From: Elusimicrobia bacterium CG1_02_56_21
GTDB taxonomy: Bacteria; Elusimicrobiota; Elusimicrobia; Elusimicrobiales; UBA9959
NCBI GenBank assembly: GCA_001871115.1
Contig: MNUR01000138.1
Span: 1-34,698, forward strand
Reading direction: 5' to 3'
DNA length: 34,698 bases
The translations under genes were made by a program, and so were the position numbers. Under the pieces are notes generated by a model. The model did no database searches and was not told the DNA's origin. It worked only from the letters and a program-made list of their open reading frames with translations. Position 1 is the first letter of the stretch; each line of letters starts with the position of its first letter. This document shows positions 24,312-32,660 of this stretch, one piece after another.

Positions 24312-26234
24312 CTATTTAGCCACCGGAAGGGCGAAACAGAACTTTATCCCTTTGCCGGTTTTCGCTTCAAGCCATATTTTCCCGCCGTGCTTCTCAACCA
24401 CGGACTTGGATATCGCAAGTCCGAGGCCGGTACCCGACACCTGGCTGGCGCTGGCCTTGCCGCGGTAGAATTTATCAAAAACCATCTGATGTTCTTCCGG
24501 AGGGATGCCGGGCCCGTCATCTTCCACGCAGATAACCACGGCCTCGCCCTTGTCGGTTCCCGTAACCTTAACGCTGGCCCCGGTCCCGGCGTATTTTATA
24601 GCGTTGATGATCAGGTTATCGACAACCTGGCCTATCCACCTCGTATCCGCCCTGACCTGAGGCAGGTTTTTGGGGATCTCGTTGAAGATCTTCACTTTGT
24701 TTTCCTGGGCCTTGAGAAGCATAGAGGAGACGGAGCTGCGGATCATCTCCGCAAGGTCCATTTTCTGAAACTCCATCTCCACCTTGCCGTTCAGGCGCGA
24801 AAGGTCCAGCAGGTCGGAAATCAGGTGGGTAAGGCGGTTAACAGACTGGTCCGTGACCGTGAGGAAATTTATCTGCTGCTCGTTGAGAGGGCCGACTTCA
24901 CCGCTGAGTATGACGGAGACAAAACCTTTAATGGTAGTAAGCGGCGTCTTAAGTTCATGGCTGACCGTAGCCAGGAATTCGTCCTTAAGCCTGTTAAGCT
25001 GGGCCAGTTCGTCGGCTGTCTTTGAAAGGTTCTCATAGAGCGTAACCATCTCTATTATGATCGCAAGCTCGTCGGCTATAATAGTCAGGAATTCCAGCTG
25101 GTCGGGGGTAAAGAAATCTTTGCGGCGGCTGCCCACGCGCATAACTCCGATTATCCGGCCGTGCAGCGAAATCGGGACTATCATAAGGGAGTGGATCTCC
25201 CAGAGCTTCGCGTACGGGGCCAGGACTTCAGGGTCATTCTGGGCGTCTTCGCTTATAAAGGGCTTACGGGTCAGAAAAGTGCGGACGGAGGAACTGGCGT
25301 GATTGCTGAGCGGGATACTGTAGTTCATCCGGTCCGAATCAAGTATGCCGTAGGCGCCGGGGCTGACTACCAGCTCGCCCTTCTCTTCGTCAAAAAGCAG
25401 GTTCGCCACAACATCGGCCTCTACCATCTTGGCGACTATATTTAATATCGCCGAGCAGCCCCCCTGGGGGTCGTTTTCGGGCCCTGTCACCTTTGTAACG
25501 ACCTCGTAGAGAGCTTTCCGCTCGCGGGCGCGCTGTATAAGGCGGGAACCGGCCACATCCAGCTCCTTCACCACCGCGTTAAGCTCGCTCTTCAGCTGGT
25601 CCCCTTCCTTTTTCAAGGAAAAAACTTTATCTGAAACCCTGGAGATGGAGGAAAGCTGTGAAGCGATGAAGCGCAGGTAAGGCTGGGCGGCGTCGAAGGT
25701 GGAACAGTTCCCCGCGCCCATGAAGATAAGCCTCTCCGGAGCGGCCGCTGCCGGACTGAAAGGGCACATTAAGGCGGACTTTATCCCGAATACCGAAAAA
25801 AGCTCCTCCACTCCCTGGTAGTCACCGATAAGAACGTCGTCAAACCGCAGGAGCTCGCCCTCTGCCGAGCTGCGGTCGAAAGCGCTCCATTTATAAAAGG
25901 CCAGCAGCTTAGGTTCGGCTTTAAAATGCTTGAGATAATTAACCAGGCGCCACTGGCCGGCTCCTTTCTCAAAAAGAAGGATGGAGCTGTCCGGGAAGGA
26001 CTTATGCAGTTTGTTGAGGTAATAACTGCTGATGTCGCTGTAATGCTCAGGCAGCTCCGGAGCAAAAGCCCGCTCCATAGTCTCCCGGGCGAAAGAGGTG
26101 AAGTCAGCCAGGGCCTTCCGCGATGAACGCAGCGAGCTCTCCATAGGCAGGACGGAGCGGAATTTAAGGTACCAGTAAGCGCCAAAAGCCCCGGCGGCCC
26201 CAAGCGTTCCCGCTCCGATAAGTTCTGCTATCAT
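24312..26234 (-). CDS. GAF-domain sensor histidine kinase
   Basis: The 640-residue kinase has one N-terminal membrane helix (about 5-24), then an unassigned input part (about 50-195), a coiled coil (200-240), a GAF domain (about 240-395), a second coiled coil (395-418), the HisKA dimerisation helix with phospho-acceptor His426 in VSHELKTPLTTIKGF, and an ATPase domain with N-box NLIINAIKYA, G1 DDGPGIP and G2 GTGLGLAIS. The signal is unknown; GAF domains often bind cyclic nucleotides or haem. No response regulator is in this operon, but two stand-alone ones are at 31863 and 33814. The gene begins 4 bases after the DnaA-like gene's stop, so it is in one operon with it. Confidence 0.93.
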   Translation of the reverse strand: MIAELIGAGTLGAAGAFGAYWYLKFRSVLPMESSLRSSRKALADFTSFARETMERAFAPELPEHYSDISSYYLNKLHKSFPDSSILLFEKGAGQWRLVNYLKHFKAEPKLLAFYKWSAFDRSSAEGELLRFDDVLIGDYQGVEELFSVFGIKSALMCPFSPAAAAPERLIFMGAGNCSTFDAAQPYLRFIASQLSSISRVSDKVFSLKKEGDQLKSELNAVVKELDVAGSRLIQRARERKALYEVVTKVTGPENDPQGGCSAILNIVAKMVEADVVANLLFDEEKGELVVSPGAYGILDSDRMNYSIPLSNHASSSVRTFLTRKPFISEDAQNDPEVLAPYAKLWEIHSLMIVPISLHGRIIGVMRVGSRRKDFFTPDQLEFLTIIADELAIIIEMVTLYENLSKTADELAQLNRLKDEFLATVSHELKTPLTTIKGFVSVILSGEVGPLNEQQINFLTVTDQSVNRLTHLISDLLDLSRLNGKVEMEFQKMDLAEMIRSSVSSMLLKAQENKVKIFNEIPKNLPQVRADTRWIGQVVDNLIINAIKYAGTGASVKVTGTDKGEAVVICVEDDGPGIPPEEHQMVFDKFYRGKASASQVSGTGLGLAISKSVVEKHGGKIWLEAKTGKGIKFCFALPVAK

Positions 26235-26238
26235 AACC

Positions 26239-28023
26239 TTAGACCAGGTCCATAAGAATTTTAGTGTAAGCAGCCTTTGATTTCAGCTTCTCTGCGGGAA
26301 GCCAGGCGGGCTTTACCAGGAAGCTATCCAGTATTTTGAACGTGATGTGGCGGAATTCCGCCTCCTGGGCGCCCAGGGCCGAAGTAGACTGGGGACCAAG
26401 GATTATGGCGCCGTTCACATTGCGCTCACTGGCGTAATTTCCTATTTTAAAGGGAATACCGTAAAGCTCGTCAGAGTCGTACTCCTCCATGAACACCTGG
26501 CTCCACTCGGTGTTAAGCCCCAGTTCCTTTCCTCTTTCGTGCAGGGTAAAGAGCGCGAATTCCGCCTCGCGGCGCATACTTTTAGGGTAGAAGATCCCCC
26601 ACTTGAACCAGGCGTCCTGGGCGGCGGGCTGCCAGGCGGAAGCGTGATGGGTATCTTCCTCGGTAATCGCCGCGTCAACAGGAGTTTCCCCGAACCCGAT
26701 GAGCATGTCCAGCAACTGCGCATGCGTTAAAGTGTTCATGGCGTTGACTACAAATTTCTCCAGCTTCTTCATGTTATCGAGGGTCTTCGAAACCTCGTTG
26801 AAAGGCATCAGGCTGCCCGCAAAAATCGCGGCGGCTTCCTCTTCGGACAATTTTACGTCGAGCCCCTGCATAAGCTGGTTCAGGATGGCTTTATAGGCCT
26901 GTGCCGCCGGAACTTTAAGGTCCACCATCCAGCCCTGGGTAAACTGGAAGCCTACGGCGTCCTCAAGGCCGGCCAGGGCCTTGGGAGGGAAAACAGAGGT
27001 TACAACTATCTGTTTATTCTGCGCGGCAAAGTCGTTGAGCCACTTAGAAATATACTTTTTGTTGGATTCCGAGATCATCAGAAGGTGAATGTCGTCAATT
27101 ATCAGGACCTTTACTTTGGCGAAGAGTTCCTCGAGGCGCTCAAGGCCGCCTTCTTTGATTGCCAGCTCCACGCCTTTCGAGAGCTTTATGCCGTCAGTAA
27201 CGAAGATGTTGCTCTGCCCTATCGAGGCTGAAAGGCCGTAGGAAATTGAGTTCACAAAATGAGTCTTCCCCGTGCCGGGCAGGCCGAATACCAGCAGCGG
27301 GTTATAGATAACCCCCGGGTTTTCAACGACTGCCATCGAGGCCGCGTGAGCAAAACGATTATGAGAACCGGCCACGAGGGTCTGAAAACTATAAGTGGGG
27401 ATAAGCGGCAGTTCCATGGACCACCTGGCTTTTATCCTGGAGGAACCAGAAGCCTCTACAGGAGCGGGAGCCGCGGCGGCAGGCGCGGGAACTTCTTCCT
27501 TTTTTCCCCGGCTGGTGGCGGAGGGAACAAAATTCCGGCCGGGCCTGGCAGTAATTGCGGGGGAGTCCGCAGCGGGCTGAGGAGCGGGACGGGGCTGTTC
27601 AACCGGCTTGGGAGCGGGTTCAGGCGCCGGCCTGGCTTGTTCAGCGGGCTTGGGAGCGGGTCCAGGCGCCGGCCTGGCTTGTTCAGCGGGTTTGGGAGCG
27701 GGTTCAGGCCCGGTTTTCAGTTTTGGTTTGGGAGAATCAAAAGGAGCGGGCTCTCCTGCGAAAGCGCTGTCCGTTTCGGCAGCAGCGACGGGGCCGCTCA
27801 GCTCGGAGGTAATGGCCTTAAGTTTCTTCAGAGTATCCATTTCCAGTCTGGAAATGTAGATAATGAAGTTGTAATCCCCTGAAGTCTTTTCCGGGCGCGA
27901 GCAGAGGCTCCCCAGCTTTTTGACTATCAGGAAGATGTCCTTCATCTCGCCTTTTATAAGCAGTTTATGGCGGCCCGGATTCTTCTCGCTCGGTGCCGGA
28001 GCGACGTCCCACTTTTTAAGCAT
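26239..28023 (-). CDS. DnaA-fold AAA+ ATPase with novel flanking domains, arginine finger missing
   Basis: The 594-residue protein is built around a DnaA-like AAA+ core: SHNRFAHAASMAVVENPGVIYNPLLVFGLPGTGKTHFVNSI (Walker A 247-254), IIDDIHLL (Walker B 308-315), VVTSVFPPKALAGLED (sensor 1 region, 340-355). In DnaA the next motif is LxDRLRSRF with the arginine finger; here it reads LEDAVGFQF (353-361), with both arginines gone. The DNA-binding domain IV (DHTTV block) is absent. Instead there is an N-terminal domain of about 75 residues (HKLLIKGEMKDIFLIVKKLG), a Pro/Ala linker with 16-residue repeats (about 108-150), and a C-terminal domain (about 460-594) that I do not recognise. It is coupled to the gene before and the kinase after. 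Not a replication initiator by these features. Confidence 0.75.
   Translation of the reverse strand: MLKKWDVAPAPSEKNPGRHKLLIKGEMKDIFLIVKKLGSLCSRPEKTSGDYNFIIYISRLEMDTLKKLKAITSELSGPVAAAETDSAFAGEPAPFDSPKPKLKTGPEPAPKPAEQARPAPGPAPKPAEQARPAPEPAPKPVEQPRPAPQPAADSPAITARPGRNFVPSATSRGKKEEVPAPAAAAPAPVEASGSSRIKARWSMELPLIPTYSFQTLVAGSHNRFAHAASMAVVENPGVIYNPLLVFGLPGTGKTHFVNSISYGLSASIGQSNIFVTDGIKLSKGVELAIKEGGLERLEELFAKVKVLIIDDIHLLMISESNKKYISKWLNDFAAQNKQIVVTSVFPPKALAGLEDAVGFQFTQGWMVDLKVPAAQAYKAILNQLMQGLDVKLSEEEAAAIFAGSLMPFNEVSKTLDNMKKLEKFVVNAMNTLTHAQLLDMLIGFGETPVDAAITEEDTHHASAWQPAAQDAWFKWGIFYPKSMRREAEFALFTLHERGKELGLNTEWSQVFMEEYDSDELYGIPFKIGNYASERNVNGAIILGPQSTSALGAQEAEFRHITFKILDSFLVKPAWLPAEKLKSKAAYTKILMDLV
27595..27740. 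repeat. 48-base tandem repeats inside the DnaA-like gene
   Basis: About three units of 48 bases encode the 16-residue repeat PAPKPAEQARPAP-GPAP-type linker on the minus strand. Units 1 and 2 are nearly identical at the DNA level, a sign of recent or conserved tandem expansion. Confidence 0.75.
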
Positions 28024-28027
28024 AATG

Positions 28028-30295
28028 TTAGCGGAGTATAAGGTCCGTTATAAGATCCAGCGCCGAAGAATGAGTGAACGTGGAAGAGTCATAGTATCTG
28101 AAGAATCCTCCCGAAGAAGCGAAAACGTTCTCTATCTCGTATACTTTATCCTGCGGCACGTCCCCGATGCAGACAAGACCGACCGCGCCCGAATCGGCCA
28201 CGGACTGGTGTACGAAGTTTGCGTTGGAGTCTATATCGCACGCCTTAACATAAGCGCGTTTTATGAACATCGGCTTGGTGGCCGACTTCAGGCAGATACT
28301 GTCCAGTTCGGCAAGCACGGTAGCGCACAGAGCCTCGTCTCCGGGGGAATAAAGAAATACCAGGGAGCGCACGCGGTCTTCGGGTATCCCTTCCGGAACC
28401 GGCGTCGCGGCAAAACTGGCAAGGTCCTTGGCCTGGGCCCTTGAAGTAGTCGCGGGGCCTGCCTGAAAAACCACGGTTTCTTCCCCGGAGTCAGCAGACG
28501 GCTGAAGCGGCTGGACCACCATCGTCTCATCCCCCGAGGAAGTTTGCGAATCTGGCCCGGCCAGTTCCATTCCGCGGCCGCCCGGGAGGGTTTCATCCGG
28601 GCTTAAAGACTGTGAGGGGCTGCCGGCACCGAGTTCTATACCCGGTGAGAGTTCTATCCCGGAACCGGAGGCGGGCTCTGCGCCGCTTCCGAATTGTATA
28701 GGCTGGTTAACCTCTATAGAAGGCTCAGCTGAGGGCTCGGGGGAAACACCCGTGCCGGACGGGGCTTCAAGTTTAATTTCTGCCTGTGGTTCTGCCTGGA
28801 GCTCCGTCTCCGCGCTAGCTTCCTGGCCAGGCTCGGCGGGATCCGGTTCATTCTCAGTTCCGCCCATGGATTCAAAAGCGGTTTCAAGTTTCAGCCCCTT
28901 GCTCTCGGTCTGATCGGGAATTGAATCGGAAACAGTCTGCTGCTCAGCCTCTGTTTTTTCCGCCTCCTGCTCGGTTTCAGCGGGAGCAGGTTCTATAGTG
29001 AAAGCCTCAAAAGAAGATTCAGGCTTTGATTCCGGCTCTATTATCAGAGCTTCTGGCTCGGCGGAGGGAAAGGCCTCCTCAGGCGGCCGGATTTCTGTTT
29101 TATCCTCTTCCGGATCTTTGTCTTCCATGTTTTCCCCCTCTGAAGCCGGTGCCGGGGGCTGAGGCTCCAAATCTGCTAATTCCGGGAACGTCGGCCCGTC
29201 TTTCTGTTCCTCAATAAACTGGACGGACTCCGGTATCATACCCGCTTCAGGCCCGGCTTGGTCCGGCAGGTCCCCGGCGGGTTTACCCCCCTCGGACATC
29301 TTCATAAGCGCATCAATATCCGGAACTCCAAAGTCCCTGGTATTATCGTATTCAGGGAGCGCATCATGTTTCTCGGGCGCGGCTTCCTCTGAATTAACCG
29401 GATCAGGAGTGTCCTGTGCAAAAAACATATCGTCGGCCTTGGCTTGCTGCATTTCCGGGAGCGCGGCCTCGGTGACGGGCTTCGGGGCTATTTCAGGATG
29501 GGAAACCTCTTCCCCGGGCAGAGCCGCGGGGGCGGACGACGCGGGTTCTTCCGGAGCGTCTCCGGAGTTCTCGCCGAACATAAAATCCCCGAGGCTCTGA
29601 GGCTTCAAGGTAACCGGCTCCGGTTCCGGGGCGACATTCTCCCTACCGGCCTCCTGGCCTGACTCTACAGGGGCATCTATATTGTCGGCGCCGATGTCCT
29701 GCACCGGCTCGCTCCATTCGGGAGCGGGAGAAAAAGATTCCAGGACCACGGGCTCCTCCGCCGCGGCAGGAGACGGCTCCGGCTCCTCCAAACCCGGTAT
29801 TTCAGCGGGCGCCTGCGAGCCTTCCGTGAGTCCGGAAAAAGACTCAAGAACCACGGTTTTATCTCCGTCAAAAGCGTCAGCGGGAGCGGGCAAGGGCTCG
29901 GCAGAAACCGTTTCTCCCGGGACTTCCGCCGGAGTGCCTGAATTTTCAGGAAGGCCGGCAAAAACCTCTTCCGCACTGCTATCGACAATGTCAGGCCCGG
30001 CAGGTACGGGGATGGTCTCTCCGGTAATATCTCCGGGAACCTGTGAGCCTTCGGAAAGGCCTGAAAAGGGCTCCAGCACTACGGTTTTATCTCCGTCAAA
30101 AGATTCGGCAGGGATTTTATCCGCCGGGAGCGCTTCAGGAGGAGCGGGCTGCTGCGCAGGTTTGGGGAATTCGGGAGGCTGCATCTCCGGCATCTTTATT
30201 CCGTCAAGGATGGACGGCATCTTATTAAGCAGGCCGTTAAGGTCCGAAAGTATTTCATCTATGGATTCTTTTCTTTTTTCTTTATTATCGTCCAT
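28028..30295 (-). CDS. Large acidic Pro/Glu-rich protein with repeated DGDKTVVLE motifs and a folded C-terminal domain
   Basis: From the ATG at 30295 (ribosome-binding site AGGGGG about 8 bases upstream) the protein has 755 residues. It starts with an amphipathic helix (KEKRKESIDEILSDLNGLLNKMPSILDGI). About 600 residues of acidic, Pro/Glu/Ala-rich, disordered-looking sequence follow, in which FDGDKTVVLE(P/S)FSGL(S/T)EGSQ occurs twice, with looser forms EEPVVLESFS, SGDETMVVQPL and SGEETVVFQAG. The last 110 residues (RVRSLVFLYSPGDEALCATVL, then YVKACDIDSNANFVHQSVAD, SGAVGLVCIGDVPQDKVYEIENVF) look like one folded Rossmann-like domain that I do not recognise. The DKTVV/EETVV motifs resemble phospho-threonine or FHA-ligand sites. 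It is first in the operon with the ATPase and kinase. Confidence 0.7.
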   Translation of the reverse strand: MDDNKEKRKESIDEILSDLNGLLNKMPSILDGIKMPEMQPPEFPKPAQQPAPPEALPADKIPAESFDGDKTVVLEPFSGLSEGSQVPGDITGETIPVPAGPDIVDSSAEEVFAGLPENSGTPAEVPGETVSAEPLPAPADAFDGDKTVVLESFSGLTEGSQAPAEIPGLEEPEPSPAAAEEPVVLESFSPAPEWSEPVQDIGADNIDAPVESGQEAGRENVAPEPEPVTLKPQSLGDFMFGENSGDAPEEPASSAPAALPGEEVSHPEIAPKPVTEAALPEMQQAKADDMFFAQDTPDPVNSEEAAPEKHDALPEYDNTRDFGVPDIDALMKMSEGGKPAGDLPDQAGPEAGMIPESVQFIEEQKDGPTFPELADLEPQPPAPASEGENMEDKDPEEDKTEIRPPEEAFPSAEPEALIIEPESKPESSFEAFTIEPAPAETEQEAEKTEAEQQTVSDSIPDQTESKGLKLETAFESMGGTENEPDPAEPGQEASAETELQAEPQAEIKLEAPSGTGVSPEPSAEPSIEVNQPIQFGSGAEPASGSGIELSPGIELGAGSPSQSLSPDETLPGGRGMELAGPDSQTSSGDETMVVQPLQPSADSGEETVVFQAGPATTSRAQAKDLASFAATPVPEGIPEDRVRSLVFLYSPGDEALCATVLAELDSICLKSATKPMFIKRAYVKACDIDSNANFVHQSVADSGAVGLVCIGDVPQDKVYEIENVFASSGGFFRYYDSSTFTHSSALDLITDLILR

Positions 30296-30348
30296 AAAAA
30301 AGCCGCCCCCCTGCGGAAATCTATATATATACGCGCCCTTACTTATCA

Positions 30349-30354
30349 ATTATA
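30349..30354 (-). promoter_or_regulatory. Extended -10 promoter of the acidic-protein/ATPase/kinase operon
   Basis: The minus strand carries TGC-TATAAT (30349-30357), a consensus -10 with the extended TGn element. The expected start is near 30342, leaving a leader of about 47 bases with an AGGGGG ribosome-binding site before the ATG at 30295. No -35 consensus is seen 17 bases upstream, as is common for extended -10 promoters. Confidence 0.6.
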
Positions 30355-30406
30355 GCAAGTTACTTACAAAATAATAGCCCTCTTTTTTGCCCCTGCGGCC
30401 GAAGCG

Positions 30407-30429
30407 GCCTTAAAAGAGGCTTTTAAGGC
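30407..30429 (-). terminator. Perfect hairpin downstream of mtaB
   Basis: GCCTTAAAAG (30407-30416) and CTTTTAAGGC (30420-30429) form a perfect 10-base-pair stem with a 3-base loop in the 166-base gap between mtaB and the acidic-protein gene. It lacks a U run, so it may be a weak terminator or a processing site. Confidence 0.45.
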
Positions 30430-30460
30430 AAATAATCGCACTGCGCTTCAGGGCGGATAT

Positions 30461-31705
30461 TCATTGCAGAACTTCGGCCAGGCAGGAACCGGAGCGCGCC
30501 GCGGTAATGCGGCACCTCAGCAGCTGCCCGGTTTTGAGAGGCCCCGGCAGCGCAACATTCACAAAATTTGAAGCCAGCGCCAGCGCGCTGCCGTCCTTAT
30601 TCTTCAGCGTAAGCACTGTTACTTCTTTCCCCAGCATTGAAGCGGCGCAGGCCGCGCGGAGTTCCCCGTCCAGGGCGCGGAGGGCCGCCGAGCGGGCGGC
30701 CACAGTTTTTTGCGGCAAGCCCGCCAGTTCGGCGGCCTTTGTTCCGGGCCTGGCGGAGAAGCTGAAAACATGAAGACCGGAGAGGCCGCAATCGCGCACA
30801 AATTCTACTGTTGCCGCAAAATCTGCTTCCGTCTCCGTAGGATAGCCGGCTATTATATCCGCGTAGATTCCCGCCCCGGGGAAAATACGGCGCAGCTCCT
30901 CTACCCTGGCCCGATAGGCCGCTGTATCGTAAAGCCGGCCCATAGCTTTCAGCACAGGGTCGGCGCCCGCCTGCAGCGGAAGGTGGAAGTAGCTGCAGAA
31001 TTTGGAGCCGCCGGCCTTCAGGACCCCGAGAAGCCGCGGCGTAAGTTCTTCGGATTCTATCGAGGAGAAGCGCAGACGGAAATTACCTTCAAGCGCGAGC
31101 AGCCGGGCCATAAGGTCAGAGAGGGAAGCCCCGGTCTCTTTGCAGCGGTATATACCGAGTCGCGTACCGCAAAGCACTATTTCCGCGAAACCGGAAGCTA
31201 TCAATTTCTTAACTTCTGCCTCCGCGGAGGCCAGGGGCTTGGATTTAAGTTCGCTGCGGGCGAGGTTAACCAGGCAGTAAGCGCATTTAAGGTTACAGCC
31301 GTCCTGTACTTTTATAAAGGCCCGGGCGCGGCCGTGGAATTTGGATACGGAAAAAAAATCTGCGGGTGAACCTCCCCCGCAAAAAACTGAAGGGATATTC
31401 TCTTTTTCTTTATTGGTGAACAGGGTGGCGCCGGGAGCGGCGGCCAGGATCTTTTTGGGGTCAAGGGTCGCCAGGCAGCCGGTGACGGCTATGGCGCACC
31501 CGGGGTTAGCCGCGGCAGTTTTCCGCAGGAAAGCGACGCAGTCCCGGTCGGCCTTCTCCGTTACGGAGCAGGTATTGACCACAACAAGGTCAGCGTCCTC
31601 CGGAAGTTCGGCGGAGGCATGCCCCAGCTCCATGAACTTTTCGCGGAGACTTTCTGTCTCCACCTGGTTAACCCTGCAGCCCACTGTCTTAAAATAAACT
31701 TTCAC
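30461..31705 (-). CDS. mtaB: tRNA t(6)A37 methylthiotransferase MtaB
   Basis: MtaB adds a methylthio group to t6A at position 37 of tRNAs. The 414-residue radical-SAM protein has three N-terminal cluster cysteines (VGCRVN, NTCSVT, VTGCLA), the radical-SAM cluster motif CNLKCAYC, and the family markers KVQDGCNLKC and FHLPLQAGADPVLKAMGR. A C-terminal TRAM-like domain (EVTVLTLKNKDGSALALASNFVNVALPGPLKTGQLLRCRI) follows. The usual VPxxRGxxRS after the cluster reads VNLARSELKSK here. Start is GTG at 31705, with no Shine-Dalgarno sequence, 6 bases after an extended -10 TGT-TAAAAT. It might equally be named a MiaB-like protein. It is not in an operon. Confidence 0.85.
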   Translation of the reverse strand: MKVYFKTVGCRVNQVETESLREKFMELGHASAELPEDADLVVVNTCSVTEKADRDCVAFLRKTAAANPGCAIAVTGCLATLDPKKILAAAPGATLFTNKEKENIPSVFCGGGSPADFFSVSKFHGRARAFIKVQDGCNLKCAYCLVNLARSELKSKPLASAEAEVKKLIASGFAEIVLCGTRLGIYRCKETGASLSDLMARLLALEGNFRLRFSSIESEELTPRLLGVLKAGGSKFCSYFHLPLQAGADPVLKAMGRLYDTAAYRARVEELRRIFPGAGIYADIIAGYPTETEADFAATVEFVRDCGLSGLHVFSFSARPGTKAAELAGLPQKTVAARSAALRALDGELRAACAASMLGKEVTVLTLKNKDGSALALASNFVNVALPGPLKTGQLLRCRITAARSGSCLAEVLQ

Positions 31706-31711
31706 CCCTAT

Positions 31712-31717
31712 ATTTTA
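31712..31717 (-). promoter_or_regulatory. Extended -10 box before mtaB, leaderless type
   Basis: TGT-TAAAAT on the minus strand (31712-31720) ends exactly 6 bases before the GTG start at 31705. Transcription should start at the start codon itself. Confidence 0.45.
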
Positions 31718-31862
31718 ACACTATTGAGGCCCGTACCGATAAAGCTTTACCCGCGGTAAAAAACCGGCCGGGCAGGACCGCGCGAACGGACCGAAATCAA
31801 ATGAAAAAGGCGCGATATTATGATAGGATTTTATTCCGGGCGGAATTCACAAGGGGGAGCGC

Positions 31863-32273
31863 ATGGCAAGGATACTTGTAGTCGACGACGAAAAATCCAT
31901 ATTGGAGATGTTGAGGTACACCCTTGAAGCCCAGGGATACCTGGTAATAACGGCCGAAACCGGCGCGAAGGCTTTAAGCTGGATCAAAGAAGTAAAACTG
32001 GATCTTGCCATAATCGACCTGGGCCTGCCTGACATGAACGGCCTGGAGATCTGCAGGGAGATAAAAGAAAACTCCAGAACCCGCGCGATCCCGATAATAA
32101 TACTCACAGGAAACGCCACCAACGAGGCTAAAATCAAAGGCAATCTGGAAGTATCCGCGGATCTTTTTCTGAACAAGCCTATCGAGAACGCCGATCTCAA
32201 TAAAGCAGTAGCGACTATACTTGAACAAGCGGAAAAAAAGCACATGCTGCTGCGCAACAAGTTCAGGAAATAG
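31863..32273 (+). CDS. Single-domain response regulator (receiver only), copy 1
   Basis: The 136-residue receiver has the acidic pair Asp8/Asp9 (VVDDE), the phosphorylation site Asp52 in IIDLGLPDMNG, Thr82 in IILTGN and Lys105 in FLNKP. It has no output domain; a short basic tail (EKKHMLLRNKFRK) follows. Thus it should act by binding a partner. The ribosome-binding site AGGGGGAG lies about 5 bases before the ATG, with a possible -10 TATTAT at 31816-31821. It is a close paralogue of the receiver at 33814, sharing GYLV, LDLGLPD-type core, KEN, TRA-P, IILTGN, NEAK, and ADLFLNKP. The nearest kinase is at 24312-26234, which lacks an operon partner. Confidence 0.92.
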   Translation: MARILVVDDEKSILEMLRYTLEAQGYLVITAETGAKALSWIKEVKLDLAIIDLGLPDMNGLEICREIKENSRTRAIPIIILTGNATNEAKIKGNLEVSADLFLNKPIENADLNKAVATILEQAEKKHMLLRNKFRK

Positions 32274-32351
32274 CGCGCCTTCAGCCCGGACGCGAGTCCC
32301 GGCTTCAAGCCGCTTACGCAGCGGGTATTTATGAGGAAAAACAAAAACTGG

Positions 32352-32660
32352 TTATTTCTTAGCGGATTTCTGGATTAAAATCCCGGTTTTTTTTATCTCT
32401 TTGCGGTAGTCCTTTCCCGTAGAAGCCCAGTCCACCGTATCGACGCGGAAAGGGAAACCCGCCGCCTTGAAAGCCGCCTCCATTTTCTCCAGCCTTTCCG
32501 CAGAAAGCGGCTTATCTGACATCACCACAAGGTCCAGATAGGAATGCTTCCCGGCAGTTTTCCCCGCCCTGGACCCGTAAACCATAACATCGAATTCCGG
32601 CACATTACCGGAAAGTATAGTTTTGACTTTTTTCAGGAATATAGGTTTTAGATCTATCAT
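32352..32660 (-). CDS. HI0073-type minimal nucleotidyltransferase, copy 1
   Basis: The 102-residue protein starts MIDLKPIFLKKVK and has the nucleotidyltransferase loop VYGSRAGKTAGKHSYLDLVVMSDKPL. In the family this is GSxxxGxAxxxSDxDL; here the first catalytic Asp is Tyr41 (S40-Y-L-D43). The C-terminal FRVDTVDWASTGKDYRKEIKKTGILIQ resembles the HI0073 subfamily, whose members usually pair with a HEPN protein. No HEPN gene is nearby. I chose ATG at 32660, as it gives the same N-terminus as the paralogue at 32819-33127; the upstream open frame to 32741 is low in value. Function unknown. Confidence 0.75.
   Translation of the reverse strand: MIDLKPIFLKKVKTILSGNVPEFDVMVYGSRAGKTAGKHSYLDLVVMSDKPLSAERLEKMEAAFKAAGFPFRVDTVDWASTGKDYRKEIKKTGILIQKSAKK

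Noticed and set aside
24387..25025. 212-codon plus-strand open frame
   Set aside because: Antisense to the kinase HisKA and ATPase domains, a GC-driven shadow frame.
27595..27740. 48-base repeats as a CRISPR array
   Set aside because: The repeats are adjacent with no unique spacers and stay in frame inside a gene.
27259..27882. 207-codon plus-strand frame rich in Gly/Arg/Ser repeats
   Set aside because: It is the antisense of the Pro/Ala repeat linker in the DnaA-like gene, so the apparent repeats are an artefact.
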